Shown here: positions 9,006 through 17,226 of the stretch, in pieces
Numbering within the stretch: position 1 is the first letter of the stretch
How the letters are laid out: every line of letters starts with the position of its first letter
Origin: CALMZY01 sp052033915
GTDB lineage: Bacteria > Verrucomicrobiota > Kiritimatiellia > CAIQIC01 > JAGNIJ01
NCBI GenBank assembly: GCA_052033915.1
Contig: JBPOJF010000005.1
Span: forward strand, 1-64,000
DNA: 64,000 nucleotides
Direction of reading: 5' to 3'
Translations under genes and position numbers: made by a program
The notes under the pieces: generated by a model
Seen by the model: the letters and a program-made list of their open reading frames with translations, nothing else
Told to the model about the DNA's origin: nothing
Databases searched by the model: none

Positions 9006-9989
9006 TTATTCCGCCGGCTGCTCCGAAGGAGGTTCCTGGGCGGTTTCGTTGCTCTTGAAGATGCCGGTCACACCACCAATCACCTTGCCGGCGCCCTTGC
9101 CCACCGCGGCCCCTGCGTCAACGACGGCGCCGCCCACCGCCTTCGCGCCGTCCCCGACGACATCGGCCGTTTTCCCTGCCGCGTTAACGGCCGCGCCGCC
9201 CACCGCCTTCGCGCCGTCGCCAACCATGCCGGCGGTCTTTCCGGCGGCATCGGCCGCCGCACTACCCACGGCCTTCGCGCCATCCCCGATGACTTCGGCT
9301 GTTTTTCCCGCCGCGTCAACGGCCGCGCCGGAAACCACCTTCGTCACAGACCCGACGATCGCGCCGAGAACCTGGCGAATGACCTCGATCGGCGATGCGC
9401 CCTGCTTCTCTTTGCCGATGTCCCTGAGACGAATTTCAGGAAGCGGGATCGGGGCCGCGGCGCCCAGCGCCATCGTCGCGCTGACTCGAACACGCCCGTT
9501 CTGGATCAGCAAGTCCTCGATAACGACCTTCTTGCCGGGCTTCTCCTCCGCGATCGGTTTCTTCTCGGGCTTCTCTTTCACGGCGCCGGCTTCGGTCGAT
9601 CCCCCGGCCTGTTCGAGGATTCTCCCGATATTGCTCTTGCCGAGACCGAGTTCGTAGGTCACATCCGGCGCGTTCACGTAGATGCGCTTGATTACAAGGG
9701 TGTCGCTCAACAACGACTTCGGGTCCAGCTCAACCGTCACTTCATCCACGCTGATGGCTTTCTCGGTTTTGAACCCTTCCGGGTTGCCCAGCAGGAAACC
9801 GCGCAGGGTCAGATGCCCCCGGAAGATCTGGAAACTCGCATCCTCGAGTTTCAGCGGAACGCCAAGCGCCGCCGGACCGGCGGTGTTGACCGCCTTCACG
9901 ACGATCGTTCCCAGGGTGTAATCGGCGGTGAGGACGAGGGCCGCGATCAGAACCAACAGAACCAGCAGTATGCGTACGAACCACTTCAT
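9006..9989 (-). CDS. AsmA-like envelope protein with 22-residue repeats
   Basis: A 327-residue protein with an N-terminal membrane anchor (residues 3-22, hydrophobic) followed by an AsmA/DUF748-like start (GTIVVKAVNTAGPAALGVPLKLEDASF, then LTLRGFLLGNPEGF and VDEVTVELDPKSLL). AsmA proteins sit in the inner membrane and reach into the periplasm; several move lipids. It is far shorter than typical AsmA proteins, holding only the N-terminal portion. Residues 135-155 are Lys/Glu/Pro rich. Residues 224-289 are three exact-length 22-residue repeats (AAGKTA-x-VIGDGAKAVG type), probably amphipathic helices. The C-terminus is Glu/Pro rich. Stands alone downstream of the thioredoxin-like gene. Confidence 0.7.
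   Translation of the reverse strand: MKWFVRILLVLLVLIAALVLTADYTLGTIVVKAVNTAGPAALGVPLKLEDASFQIFRGHLTLRGFLLGNPEGFKTEKAISVDEVTVELDPKSLLSDTLVIKRIYVNAPDVTYELGLGKSNIGRILEQAGGSTEAGAVKEKPEKKPIAEEKPGKKVVIEDLLIQNGRVRVSATMALGAAAPIPLPEIRLRDIGKEKQGASPIEVIRQVLGAIVGSVTKVVSGAAVDAAGKTAEVIGDGAKAVGSAAADAAGKTAGMVGDGAKAVGGAAVNAAGKTADVVGDGAKAVGGAVVDAGAAVGKGAGKVIGGVTGIFKSNETAQEPPSEQPAE
9123..9320 (-). repeat. Three 66-bp in-frame coding repeats
   Basis: Residues 224-245, 246-267 and 268-289 of the AsmA-like protein align without gaps; each is VDAAGKTAEVIGDGAKAVG-like. Within each unit an 11-residue half-period (AAGKTAxVxGD / GAKAVGxAAxx) is visible, similar in style to lipid-binding 11-mer helices of LEA or apolipoprotein type. 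Confidence 0.85.
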
Positions 9990-10122
9990 GTGAGTCTCCT
10001 ATGGCCAATCTAAACAGACCGCACGACAGCGATCGGCCCGCCGCCTGTCGGGTGATGCGGCGCGAACACTCGCGGCGCGCGGCTTTGCGAACCTCGGAAC
10101 GTATCATGCGACTCGCAATTTA

Positions 10123-10166
10123 TCCAACGCTTGGAACTATAGCGCAGATTTTCTCCAATGCATGGA
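10123..10166. repeat. Two TCCAA-n-TTGGA type palindromes
   Basis: TCCAA-cgc-TTGGA (10123-10135) and TCCA-atgca-TGGA (10154-10166) lie in the 258-base gap between the AsmA-like and thioredoxin-like genes. The same word family occurs at 39427-39496. Confidence 0.5.
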
Positions 10167-10247
10167 AAAACTCGCCTTACAGGCTGCGGGCTACGAACGA
10201 GTCTTTCTGAGCTATGCTGCGGCGCTGTGGGGCCTCGACGGTCCGCG

Positions 10248-10934
10248 TCAATCGCCCGCCGTTGGAAGGGAGGACCATTGGCGCACCAGCGACTGGTCTT
10301 CGGCAGCCAGCTTGCTGATGTGAATATTCACCAAGGTGCCATCCGTTTTGCGCAGCCTGACCGTATCGAGAGCGCACCCTTCAAAGACCGCCTCCACGGT
10401 GCTTCCGCTGGCGCTCGTCCAAATGCGCGACCCGCGAGTCTCCCCGCTCTTCGCCGCCGCTCCCGCCTGCGGCTTGTCCGCCAGGGCCTTGGAAATCAGC
10501 TTCTTCGCCTTTGTGATACTGCTCTTCCGGGCCTGTTCCGAATCGTACGGCACGATCGCGATGACCTTCGTGATGTCCGGATCAACGACGACGGTCTTCG
10601 GGATGTACTGGCCCGCCTCGGGCTTGCGGAGCGCATTTTGAACCAGGGCGGGCAACAGAGGGGCTTCGTTGTTCGCGTTGACATAGACAATCGCGCTCTT
10701 CGCCTTCATCCCGTTGATCACATCCATGCTGGCTGCCTCGCAGAGCCCGCACTTCGTGTGCTCATCGGTAAAGAGAAACGTGATGGCCTCGTTTTTTGAT
10801 TTGGCCTCCTCCTTGGCGGCGTCGAGCTGGTTCATCCGGTAAACATTCTTGCCCATCTTGATTTCGGCGTCCGCACACGGGGGCAACGATATCCAGAGGA
10901 GAAAAAGGAAAAACAGACTGTACCGCGTGTTCAT
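10248..10934 (-). CDS. Exported thioredoxin-like protein with SHD1 domain
   Basis: A 228-residue protein with a clear signal peptide (residues 1-23, cleavage after ADA). The middle is a thioredoxin-like region with the redox-type motif CGLC (Cys62, Cys65), followed by KTVVVDPD which replaces the usual cis-Pro strand. The C-terminal 50 residues (RIWTSASGSTVEAVFEGC...VNIHISKLAAEDQSLVRQW) match the SHD1 domain, which is very common on exported PVC-group proteins. Thiol reduction or protein folding in the periplasm is likely; the partner is unknown. Upstream neighbour is the PfkB kinase with a 58-base gap. Confidence 0.75.
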   Translation of the reverse strand: MNTRYSLFFLFLLWISLPPCADAEIKMGKNVYRMNQLDAAKEEAKSKNEAITFLFTDEHTKCGLCEAASMDVINGMKAKSAIVYVNANNEAPLLPALVQNALRKPEAGQYIPKTVVVDPDITKVIAIVPYDSEQARKSSITKAKKLISKALADKPQAGAAAKSGETRGSRIWTSASGSTVEAVFEGCALDTVRLRKTDGTLVNIHISKLAAEDQSLVRQWSSLPTAGD

Positions 10935-10992
10935 CAGCGTCCTTTCCGGCGCGTCCGCTCCCGGAGAAGCGGCGCGCCAATTGACTCGCTCA

Positions 10993-11937
10993 TTAAACCC
11001 GCATCATGTCGCGGAACCGGCCGGCGCGGGCTTCGATCTGCTCGCGGGTCAGCGTTTGCAGTCGATCGAGGCTGAACGCCTCGACGCCGAAAGACGCCAC
11101 CACGCTTCCGTAAACCATGGCCTTGCGAATCGTCGGTTCGTCGATCGTCTCGGCCGAGGCAAGAACGCCCATCAACCCGCCGGCGAACGTGTCCCCCGCC
11201 CCGGTCGGGTCCTGGACCTCCTCCAGCGGGAACGCGGGCATGAGGAAGACGCCCTTCTTTGAAAACAGCATGCTTCCGTGCTCGCCCTTCTTGATGAGCA
11301 CGTACTTCGGCCCGAGTTCGAGAAGCGCGCGCGCCGCCTTCAAGAGCGTGTGTTTGCCGCTCAAGCGGCGCGCCTCGGACTCGTTCAGCGTCAGCATGTC
11401 CACGCGTCGGACGACTTCGAGAAGGGCCTCCTTGGCCGTGTTGATCCACAGGTCCATCGTGTCCACGATCGCAAATTTCGGCTTCTCGATCTGGTCGAGA
11501 ACATGCAGTTGCAGGGTCGGCTGGATGTTCGCCAGAAAGAGAAACGGGCTTCGGCGGTAATCCGCGGGCAGCTTCGGCTGAAATGCGGCGAACACGTTCA
11601 AATCGGTGGAGAGGGTCCGCCGGTTGTCCATGTTGGCTTCGTACACGCCCGACCACCGGAACGTTTCGCCGGGCACCGTTTCAAGTCCGTTGAGGTTGAT
11701 CTCGAAGCGCTTGTAGAGATCGACGGCCCGCTCCGGAAAATCTGTGCCGACAACGCCGACCATGCCGACCTTCGAGAAAAACGATGCGGCGGCGCACGCG
11801 TAGCTCGCGGACCCGCCGAGTATGCTCTCGCGGCGCGCGGTCGGCGTCTCGATCGTGTCGATGCCGATGGACCCGACGACGACCAGCGAGGGCGTCGCAG
11901 CGTGTTGGAGGGCGGGCGTGTCGGAGGGTTGAGTCAT
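10993..11937 (-). CDS. PfkB-family sugar kinase
   Basis: A 314-residue ribokinase/PfkB-type kinase. N-terminal signature region GGSASYACAAASFFSKVGMVGVVG binds substrate; the C-terminal ATP/catalytic motif DPTGAGDTFAGGLMG supplies the catalytic Asp. Middle has LTLNESEARRLSG, also typical. It lies directly after gmhA (28-base gap), so a role in heptose phosphorylation (HldE kinase-like) is possible, but it does not have an obvious HldE-specific signature or the cytidylyltransferase half; adenosine or other sugar kinase is equally possible. Part of the asp23-amaP-gmhA-pfkB run. Confidence 0.85.
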   Translation of the reverse strand: MTQPSDTPALQHAATPSLVVVGSIGIDTIETPTARRESILGGSASYACAAASFFSKVGMVGVVGTDFPERAVDLYKRFEINLNGLETVPGETFRWSGVYEANMDNRRTLSTDLNVFAAFQPKLPADYRRSPFLFLANIQPTLQLHVLDQIEKPKFAIVDTMDLWINTAKEALLEVVRRVDMLTLNESEARRLSGKHTLLKAARALLELGPKYVLIKKGEHGSMLFSKKGVFLMPAFPLEEVQDPTGAGDTFAGGLMGVLASAETIDEPTIRKAMVYGSVVASFGVEAFSLDRLQTLTREQIEARAGRFRDMMRV

Positions 11938-11965
11938 ATTCCGCTTTCCATCACTCCGGATTTCG

Positions 11966-12529
11966 TTAACCCAGGATTTCCTCGATCCGCTCGCACAGGG
12001 CGTGGATGATCAATTGGTGCCCCTCCTGGATGCGCGGAGTGCACTTCGAGGAGGAAATGCGGACGACAATATTCGCCAGTTTGGCCAGCTTTCCCCCGGG
12101 CCCGCCGGTCAGGGCGACGGTCAGGATGTTGAGATGCCTGGCGGCTTCGACAGCACGGTAAACATTGGCCGCGTTTCCGCTCGTGGAGATGCCGATCAGC
12201 ACATCGCCGCTGCGGCCGAGCGCGCGAACCTGCTTCTCGAAAACCAACTCGTACCCGAAATCGTTGCTGATGGCGGAGATGACCGATGTGTCGGTGGAAA
12301 GGGCTACGGCCGAGTAGGGCTTCCGGTCCTTGAGGAACTTGTTGACCATTTCCCCCGCGAGATGCTGGGCATCCGCCGCGCTTCCGCCGTTTCCGCAGAC
12401 CATGATCTTTGCGCCTTCGCGGAGGCGCTCGGCGATTTCCTTCGCGAGGTCTTCGATCGGCTCCCGAAGGGACTTGAAGACTTCGTCGGCGACCGTCCGG
12501 TATTCTTCCGCAACGCGATCCCAATTCAT
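11966..12529 (-). CDS. gmhA: Phosphoheptose isomerase
   Basis: Converts sedoheptulose 7-phosphate to D-glycero-D-manno-heptose 7-phosphate, the first step of ADP-heptose synthesis for LPS core. The 187-residue SIS-domain protein has the GmhA blocks CGNGGSAADAQHLAGEMVNKF (zinc/substrate site), ALSTDTSVISAISNDFGYE and GISTSGNAANVYRAVEAA, plus CTPRIQEGHQLIIHALCE with the zinc-ligand Glu/His. Its start overlaps the amaP stop by four bases (ATGA), so it is translationally coupled to the envelope-stress pair. Its presence suggests a Gram-negative-type outer membrane with heptose. Confidence 0.92.
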   Translation of the reverse strand: MNWDRVAEEYRTVADEVFKSLREPIEDLAKEIAERLREGAKIMVCGNGGSAADAQHLAGEMVNKFLKDRKPYSAVALSTDTSVISAISNDFGYELVFEKQVRALGRSGDVLIGISTSGNAANVYRAVEAARHLNILTVALTGGPGGKLAKLANIVVRISSSKCTPRIQEGHQLIIHALCERIEEILG

Positions 12530-13107
12530 AGGCGCATGGATCCTTCCCAGCCTCCGACGGTTTCGTCCGCCTTCTTTTCTCCCTTCGCCTCCGGGGTTGC
12601 GGTCACGATCTCCCGTACGCTGATGCGGATGGCCCGGACCTCGGCCAGGCCGAGGTTGTCCTTGATCGTCTCGCGAATGCGGTCCTGCAACATCCGGCTG
12701 AGTTCCGGAATCTGTGTCCCCGCCTTGACCCGCAAATTCAAATCCACCTCGATCGAGCCGCCGACGGCGCGAAGGGACGGATCCATGCTCAGGATCGCGG
12801 CGAACTCATCGCCGACCCGGCTCAGGAAATCGCGCACGGCCTTCATGCTGATGCTGACGGCGCCCCCCTCCGTGTCGAACCTGATAAACTGCTCTCCCCT
12901 GGTCCGGCGCACGCCGGTCAGAAGGTACAGAACAATCAGGAGGAGAAAGACCGCCAGGCCGGACAGCGTATACAAACGGGATGCCCGGATGATGCCGATC
13001 GCCTCTTCCCAGGTTTCGCGGGCCATCGCGGCATTGACGAGATACGCCGTGCCGGCCGCCAAGATGAGCAACAACGCAAGTCCAACAAGGAAACGAAGGA
13101 ACTTCAT
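12526..13107 (-). CDS. amaP: AmaP-like membrane anchor for Asp23
   Basis: A 193-residue protein with two membrane helices (about 4-27 and 46-66) joined by a short loop, followed by a soluble Asp23-like domain (about 80-170: AVSISMKAVRDFLSRVG...IEVDLNLRVKAGTQIPELSRMLQDRIRETI). This matches AmaP, the membrane anchor of Asp23. It lies directly after asp23 with a four-base overlap (13104-13107), and before gmhA with another, so the three form a tight translational unit. Best known from Firmicutes; here it occurs in a background with LPS-heptose genes. Confidence 0.8.
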   Translation of the reverse strand: MKFLRFLVGLALLLILAAGTAYLVNAAMARETWEEAIGIIRASRLYTLSGLAVFLLLIVLYLLTGVRRTRGEQFIRFDTEGGAVSISMKAVRDFLSRVGDEFAAILSMDPSLRAVGGSIEVDLNLRVKAGTQIPELSRMLQDRIRETIKDNLGLAEVRAIRISVREIVTATPEAKGEKKADETVGGWEGSMRL

Positions 13108-13541
13108 GGATTACCTCCCTCTTCACCGGCCGACGAATCTTCTTCTCGGAACCGGAGCGATTGAACGATCACATTCACGGTTTTGACATTCTTCCCGGTC
13201 ATCTGCTCCACCGCCTGGCGGACCTCGTTCTGAATCTGCCACGCCGCCTGCGGGATGCGGATGCCGAAGTCGATCACGACATGGAGTTCGATCACGACCC
13301 GGTTGTCTTCAAAATCGACCCGGACCCCGCGATCCACCACCGGCTTGCCGATCATGCTGGCGAGGCCTTCCACAAAGGTCCCGCTCATTTCCGCAACGCC
13401 CGGCACCTTCAGCGTCGCCAGCCGCGCGATCGTCGCGATGACATTGTTATGGATCTGGACCGCCCCCAGATCGGTCGCGTCGTCCGCGTTCCCGTTGGCG
13501 ACGACTTCGGTCTCAGCGATGGATTCGATTTGTCCGCTCAT
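13104..13541 (-). CDS. Asp23/Gls24 family envelope stress protein
   Basis: A 145-residue acidic protein with the Asp23 core (about 25-130: VQIHNNVIATIARLATLKVPGVAEMSG, VRVDFEDNRVVIELHVVIDFGIRIPQAAWQIQNEV, KTVNVIVQSLRF). Asp23 proteins coat the inner face of the cytoplasmic membrane, tethered by AmaP, and help cope with envelope stress. Starts 12 bases after accC, so it is probably in the accB-accC transcript; fatty-acid synthesis and envelope stress functions would be coexpressed. Acidic N- and C-terminal tails are unstructured-looking. Confidence 0.85.
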   Translation of the reverse strand: MSGQIESIAETEVVANGNADDATDLGAVQIHNNVIATIARLATLKVPGVAEMSGTFVEGLASMIGKPVVDRGVRVDFEDNRVVIELHVVIDFGIRIPQAAWQIQNEVRQAVEQMTGKNVKTVNVIVQSLRFREEDSSAGEEGGNP

Positions 13542-13553
13542 GGCACGGAATTC

Positions 13554-14918
13554 CTACGGGTTGATCAGAAACACTTCTTTCATGAACGTGTCAAGAAACG
13601 ACGTGCTGTATTCGCCCCGCGCGAAGCGCGAATCGCCCAGGAGCGCCTGCCCCAGCGGCACCGTGGTGTGCGCTCCCTCGATCATGAACTCGCCCAGCGC
13701 GCGGGAAAGTTTCGCGATGGCTTCCTGCCGCGTGCGTCCATGAACAATGACTTTGCCGATCATGCTGTCGTAATGCGGCGAAATCTCGTAGCCGGAATAG
13801 ACATGCGAGTCAATCCGCACGCCGGGCCCGCCGGGGAAATGAACAAAGTTGATCCTGCCCGGAGAGGGCGTAAAGTTCTTGTACGGGTTCTCCGCGTTGA
13901 TGCGGAACTCGATCGCGTGACCGTTGAGTTGCAGGTTCTTGTCGCTGAAGGAAAGCTTGTTCCCCGCCGCCACGCTGATCTGCTCCTTGATCAGGTCGAT
14001 GCCGGTCACGGCCTCGGTCACCGGGTGCTCGACCTGGATGCGGGTGTTCATTTCCATGAAATAGAACTGCTTGGCCGCCTCGTTGTAGAGGAACTCGATC
14101 GTTCCCGCGTTGCGGTAACGGACAAACTCCGCGCCGCGAACCGCCGCGCGCGTCAGCCGTTTGCGCATGTCGGCGGAAAGCGCGGGGCTGGGCGATTCTT
14201 CCAGGAGCTTCTGGTGGCGCCGCTGGATGCTGCAATCGCGCTCGCCGAGATGCACGACGTTGCCGAAATGGTCGGCGATGATCTGCACCTCGATATGCCG
14301 GGCCTTCTCCACGAAGGATTCGAGGTATACCGCCGCGCTGCCGAAGGCGCGCTCGGATTCCGAGGAGGCGGTCATGAAGCCCTGAACGAGGCTCACGTCG
14401 TTGTGGGCGATGCGCATGCCCTTTCCGCCGCCGCCCGCCGCCGCCTTGATCAGCACCGGGTACCCGATCTGGCGGGCCACTTCCAGGGCCTCCTCCTTGG
14501 TCTTGAGAATGCCCTCGCTGCCCGGCGTCACCGGCACGCCCGCTTTCTTCATCGTCTCGCGGGCCTTTGCCTTGTCGCCCATCATGCGGATGTTGTCGGG
14601 CGTCGGGCCGATGAACGTGATATTGCAGTTCTGGCAGATCTCCGCGAAATGGGCGTTCTCGGCAAGAAATCCATAGCCGGGATGGATCGCGTCCACATCG
14701 GCGACCTCCGCGGCGCTGATGATGTTGGCGATCTTCAGGTAGCTGTCATGCGACGCCGCCGGCCCGATACAGATCGCCTCGTCGGCGGACTGCACGTGCA
14801 GGGACTGCTCGTCGGCGGTCGAATAGACCGCGACGGTTTTGATGCCCATTTCCTTGCATGCGCGGATAATGCGCAACGCAATTTCCCCGCGATTGGCTAT
14901 CAGGATTCGATCAAACAT
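13554..14918 (-). CDS. accC: Acetyl-CoA carboxylase, biotin carboxylase subunit
   Basis: ATP-grasp enzyme that carboxylates the biotin on AccB in the first step of fatty acid synthesis. The 454-residue protein starts MFDRILIANRGEIALRIIRACKEMG, has the ATP-binding glycine loop AAAGGGGKGMRI, the carboxylase signature FMEMNTRIQVEHPVTE, and ends with the biotin carboxylase C-terminal domain. The ATG at 14918 gives the family-standard start; the ORF extends upstream over accB and is rejected. Ten bases separate it from accB. Confidence 0.96.
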   Translation of the reverse strand: MFDRILIANRGEIALRIIRACKEMGIKTVAVYSTADEQSLHVQSADEAICIGPAASHDSYLKIANIISAAEVADVDAIHPGYGFLAENAHFAEICQNCNITFIGPTPDNIRMMGDKAKARETMKKAGVPVTPGSEGILKTKEEALEVARQIGYPVLIKAAAGGGGKGMRIAHNDVSLVQGFMTASSESERAFGSAAVYLESFVEKARHIEVQIIADHFGNVVHLGERDCSIQRRHQKLLEESPSPALSADMRKRLTRAAVRGAEFVRYRNAGTIEFLYNEAAKQFYFMEMNTRIQVEHPVTEAVTGIDLIKEQISVAAGNKLSFSDKNLQLNGHAIEFRINAENPYKNFTPSPGRINFVHFPGGPGVRIDSHVYSGYEISPHYDSMIGKVIVHGRTRQEAIAKLSRALGEFMIEGAHTTVPLGQALLGDSRFARGEYSTSFLDTFMKEVFLINP

Positions 14919-14928
14919 GTTGCCGGCC

Positions 14929-15384
14929 TTACACGGGTTCGACGAGGAACAGGACCTGGCCGAATTGGATGGGCGTGGCGTTATCCACGAGAATCTTCCG
15001 CACAACGCCTTTGACCTCGGCCTTGATTTCGTTCATGACCTTCATCGCCTCGACGATGCACACGACCGTCTCCAGACCCACCTCCGAGCCGACCGCGACA
15101 TACGGTTCGGCATCCGGCGACGGGGCCCGATAGAACGTGCCGACGATCGGCGATTTGATTTCGATGTACTTCTTGTCGTCCGCCTTCTCCGGCGCCGGGG
15201 CGGCTGGGGCAACCGGCGCGGCCGCGATCGCCTGCGGGGCGGGTGCAGGAGACAGGACCACCTGAGGCTCGTTTCCGTTGCGGCGCTTGATGGCGATTCG
15301 GAATCCCTCTTCTTCCATCTCGAACTCGCACAGGTCGTTGGCCTTCATCAAATCGATAACCCGCTTGATCTGCTTAATATCCAT
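14929..15384 (-). CDS. accB: Acetyl-CoA carboxylase, biotin carboxyl carrier protein
   Basis: Carries the biotin arm that shuttles CO2 between biotin carboxylase and carboxyltransferase. The 151-residue protein has an N-terminal domain (1-40), an Ala/Pro-rich hinge (43-68), and the biotinyl domain with EAMKVMNEI; Lys115 is the biotinylation site. The preceding YRAPSPDAEPYVAVGSEV contains the 'thumb' region of bacterial AccB. Start ATG at 15384 has an AGGAG-type SD (complement of ctcct). Upstream of accC in the standard order. Confidence 0.95.
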   Translation of the reverse strand: MDIKQIKRVIDLMKANDLCEFEMEEEGFRIAIKRRNGNEPQVVLSPAPAPQAIAAAPVAPAAPAPEKADDKKYIEIKSPIVGTFYRAPSPDAEPYVAVGSEVGLETVVCIVEAMKVMNEIKAEVKGVVRKILVDNATPIQFGQVLFLVEPV

Positions 15385-15495
15385 GGTTTCTCCTCAGCGT
15401 GTCAGGTTCTGCAACCTGCCCGCATGCGTAAGAAAACAACTTATCACGGCATCTCCCGCTTGTCCACTCTCCTGCCGGATACCCGGCCAAGAGGA

Positions 15496-15516
15496 GCCGC
15501 CATCCCTGAAGGCGGC
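15496..15516 (-). terminator. Hairpin after holB
   Basis: GCCGCC (15496-15501) and GGCGGC (15511-15516) with a nine-base loop, 14 bases beyond the holB stop on the minus strand, followed by CTCCTCTT rather than a clean U-run. It separates tmk-holB from accB-accC. Confidence 0.35.
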
Positions 15517-15529
15517 CAATCATCGGCGT

Positions 15530-16501
15530 TCACTTTCCCCGCAATCCGACTTCAAACACGGCTTCATCCGGCAGGCCGCGCCCCAGACGCCGGATGATTC
15601 CCTCCATCGCTTCCACCTGCCGCATCGCCTGCGCGTAATTCATGTTCGCGGCCTGCTCGTGGATCGCCTGCTTCTCTTCCCCGAAATGCAGGACGCTGTC
15701 GTCCGCTCCCAGCACGGCCATCAGCAGGTCGCGTTTCCAGAGCAGAATCTGGCGCATGAGGCCCGTACGGACCTCAAGGACGCGCGCGGCGATCCGCGCC
15801 TCTCTCGATTCCTCGCTCTCCTCGACCGCGTCCTTCTCCGCGGAATCCTCCTCCGCGCCGACCGACTTCTTCACCTCATTCAGGATCGACTTCAAACGGC
15901 CCGACTGAATCAGCGTCTCGATCGAATCCTGCGGCGGGCCGCGCCGCAGAATGTCCAACAGGGCGGACTGCCAGGGACCGCCCGAATCCGGCTCGGCGGA
16001 CAGGATAATTCGCTGGCAGCGAGAAACGATCGTCGGCAACAGGCTTTGCGCGGAATTCGTGATGAGAAACAGGAGGCTCGAAGGCGGCGGCTCTTCCAGC
16101 GTTTTCAGAAACGCGTTCGCGGCCGACTCGTTCATGCGGTCCGCGTCCAGAATCACGGCCACCTTGCGCCGGCCCGAATACGGGGAAAGGCTGACGAAGC
16201 GGTTCACCTTGCGGATCCCCTCCTCTTCATCCTCCCCGATGACGATCCATCGCGCCTTGCTTTCCGGCCCGATCCACATGACATCGGGATGCGTATGATT
16301 CCGGACGCGGCGGCACTCCGCGCAGGTTCCGCAAGGTTTCGTCGGCTCGCGGCAGAAGAGGAAACGGATGAAGGATTCGACGAATTCCGCGGCGTTGCCG
16401 CGCGGGGATCCGACGATGAGATACGCGTGCGCCAGCCGGCCGGTTTCGCAGCCCTGCTTCAGCCCGTCGAGCGCAGCGGTGAAGCTGTCAACGAATGACA
16501 T
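15530..16501 (-). CDS. holB: DNA polymerase III delta-prime subunit
   Basis: Clamp-loader subunit of the replicative polymerase. A 323-residue AAA+ protein with the family layout: AHAYLIVGSPRGN in place of the P-loop (the Walker A Lys-Thr is degenerate, as in delta-prime generally), a zinc-binding cluster C-x8-C-x2-C-x2-C (CREPTKPCGTCAEC), DADRMNESAANAFLKTLEEPP with the sensor and SRC motif (IVSRCQRI). Start at 16501 gives the usual N-terminus; it overlaps the end of tmk by 14 bases, the common tmk-holB arrangement. The C-terminal helical domain is shorter and acidic. Confidence 0.85.
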   Translation of the reverse strand: MSFVDSFTAALDGLKQGCETGRLAHAYLIVGSPRGNAAEFVESFIRFLFCREPTKPCGTCAECRRVRNHTHPDVMWIGPESKARWIVIGEDEEEGIRKVNRFVSLSPYSGRRKVAVILDADRMNESAANAFLKTLEEPPPSSLLFLITNSAQSLLPTIVSRCQRIILSAEPDSGGPWQSALLDILRRGPPQDSIETLIQSGRLKSILNEVKKSVGAEEDSAEKDAVEESEESREARIAARVLEVRTGLMRQILLWKRDLLMAVLGADDSVLHFGEEKQAIHEQAANMNYAQAMRQVEAMEGIIRRLGRGLPDEAVFEVGLRGK

Positions 16502-17129
16502 TCTCGACAATCCTCCAGATGTCCTGCTCGACGCGGTCGGCATCGGCCCGGGCGTTGACGATCTTCACCCGCTCCGGCCATCGCCGCGCCATCTCCAGGT
16601 ATCCGTTGCGGACCTTCTCATGAAACGCCTTGGCCTCCCGCTCGATGCGGTCGCACGCGGCGGACGACACGTTGTGGCGTTCGGCGACCCGCTGGAATCC
16701 GAGATTCACGTCCACATCCAGCAACAAGGTCAGGTTCGGCACAGCCCCGTCGATCGCGAACTGGTTGATTGCGAGCATCTGGTCGATCGCAAACCCGCGG
16801 CCGTAGCCCTGGTAGGCCGTCGTCGAATCGGCAAAGCGATCGCAGATCACGAGGGTCCCCTTCTCCAGCGCCGGGATGATTACATGCCGCACGAGTTGGG
16901 CCCGGCTTGCGGCGAACAGAAGCACTTCGGTTTCGGGGCAGATCGGCTCGCCGGCCTTGTCGTACTGGAGAATCTGCCGGATTGCTTCGCCGGTCGGCGT
17001 TCCGCCCGGTTCACGCACGTACAGCGCTTCCCGGCCCAGCGTCTTCAAGCGGGCCACAAGCCGGTTGGCCTGCGTGGTCTTGCCGCTGCCTTCCGGGCCT
17101 TCGAGCGTGATGAATTTTCCGCGAGTCAT
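16488..17129 (-). CDS. tmk: Thymidylate kinase
   Basis: Phosphorylates dTMP to dTDP for DNA synthesis. The 213-residue protein has the P-loop EGPEGSGKTTQ (about 10-20), the dTMP-binding DR motif in ICDRFADSTTAYQGYGRG, and the lid region (SSAACDRIEREAKAFHEKV), which lacks the Arg-rich lid of E. coli-type enzymes and so looks like a type I arrangement in the P-loop (Arg absent there too, see EGSGK). Normal length. Translationally linked to holB by a 14-base overlap. Confidence 0.93.
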   Translation of the reverse strand: MTRGKFITLEGPEGSGKTTQANRLVARLKTLGREALYVREPGGTPTGEAIRQILQYDKAGEPICPETEVLLFAASRAQLVRHVIIPALEKGTLVICDRFADSTTAYQGYGRGFAIDQMLAINQFAIDGAVPNLTLLLDVDVNLGFQRVAERHNVSSAACDRIEREAKAFHEKVRNGYLEMARRWPERVKIVNARADADRVEQDIWRIVENVIR

Positions 17130-17190
17130 AACGGCCGGCGTGTTGAAGCGGCGGAGTGCAGAAGCGATGGGGAACCCATGAATCCCCCAC

Positions 17191-17222
17191 CTCCATGACT
17201 CCAGGACTCCATCACTCCATTC
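17191..17222. repeat. Short 8-bp period tandem repeat
   Basis: Four copies of an eight-base unit CTCCAnnA lie end to end in the 97-base gap between tmk and cysS. They look like a small intergenic repeat rather than a regulator site. Confidence 0.6.
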
Positions 17223-17226
17223 TTCC

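Noticed and set aside
13161..15014. 617-codon plus-strand frame
   Set aside because: Antisense to asp23, accC and accB.
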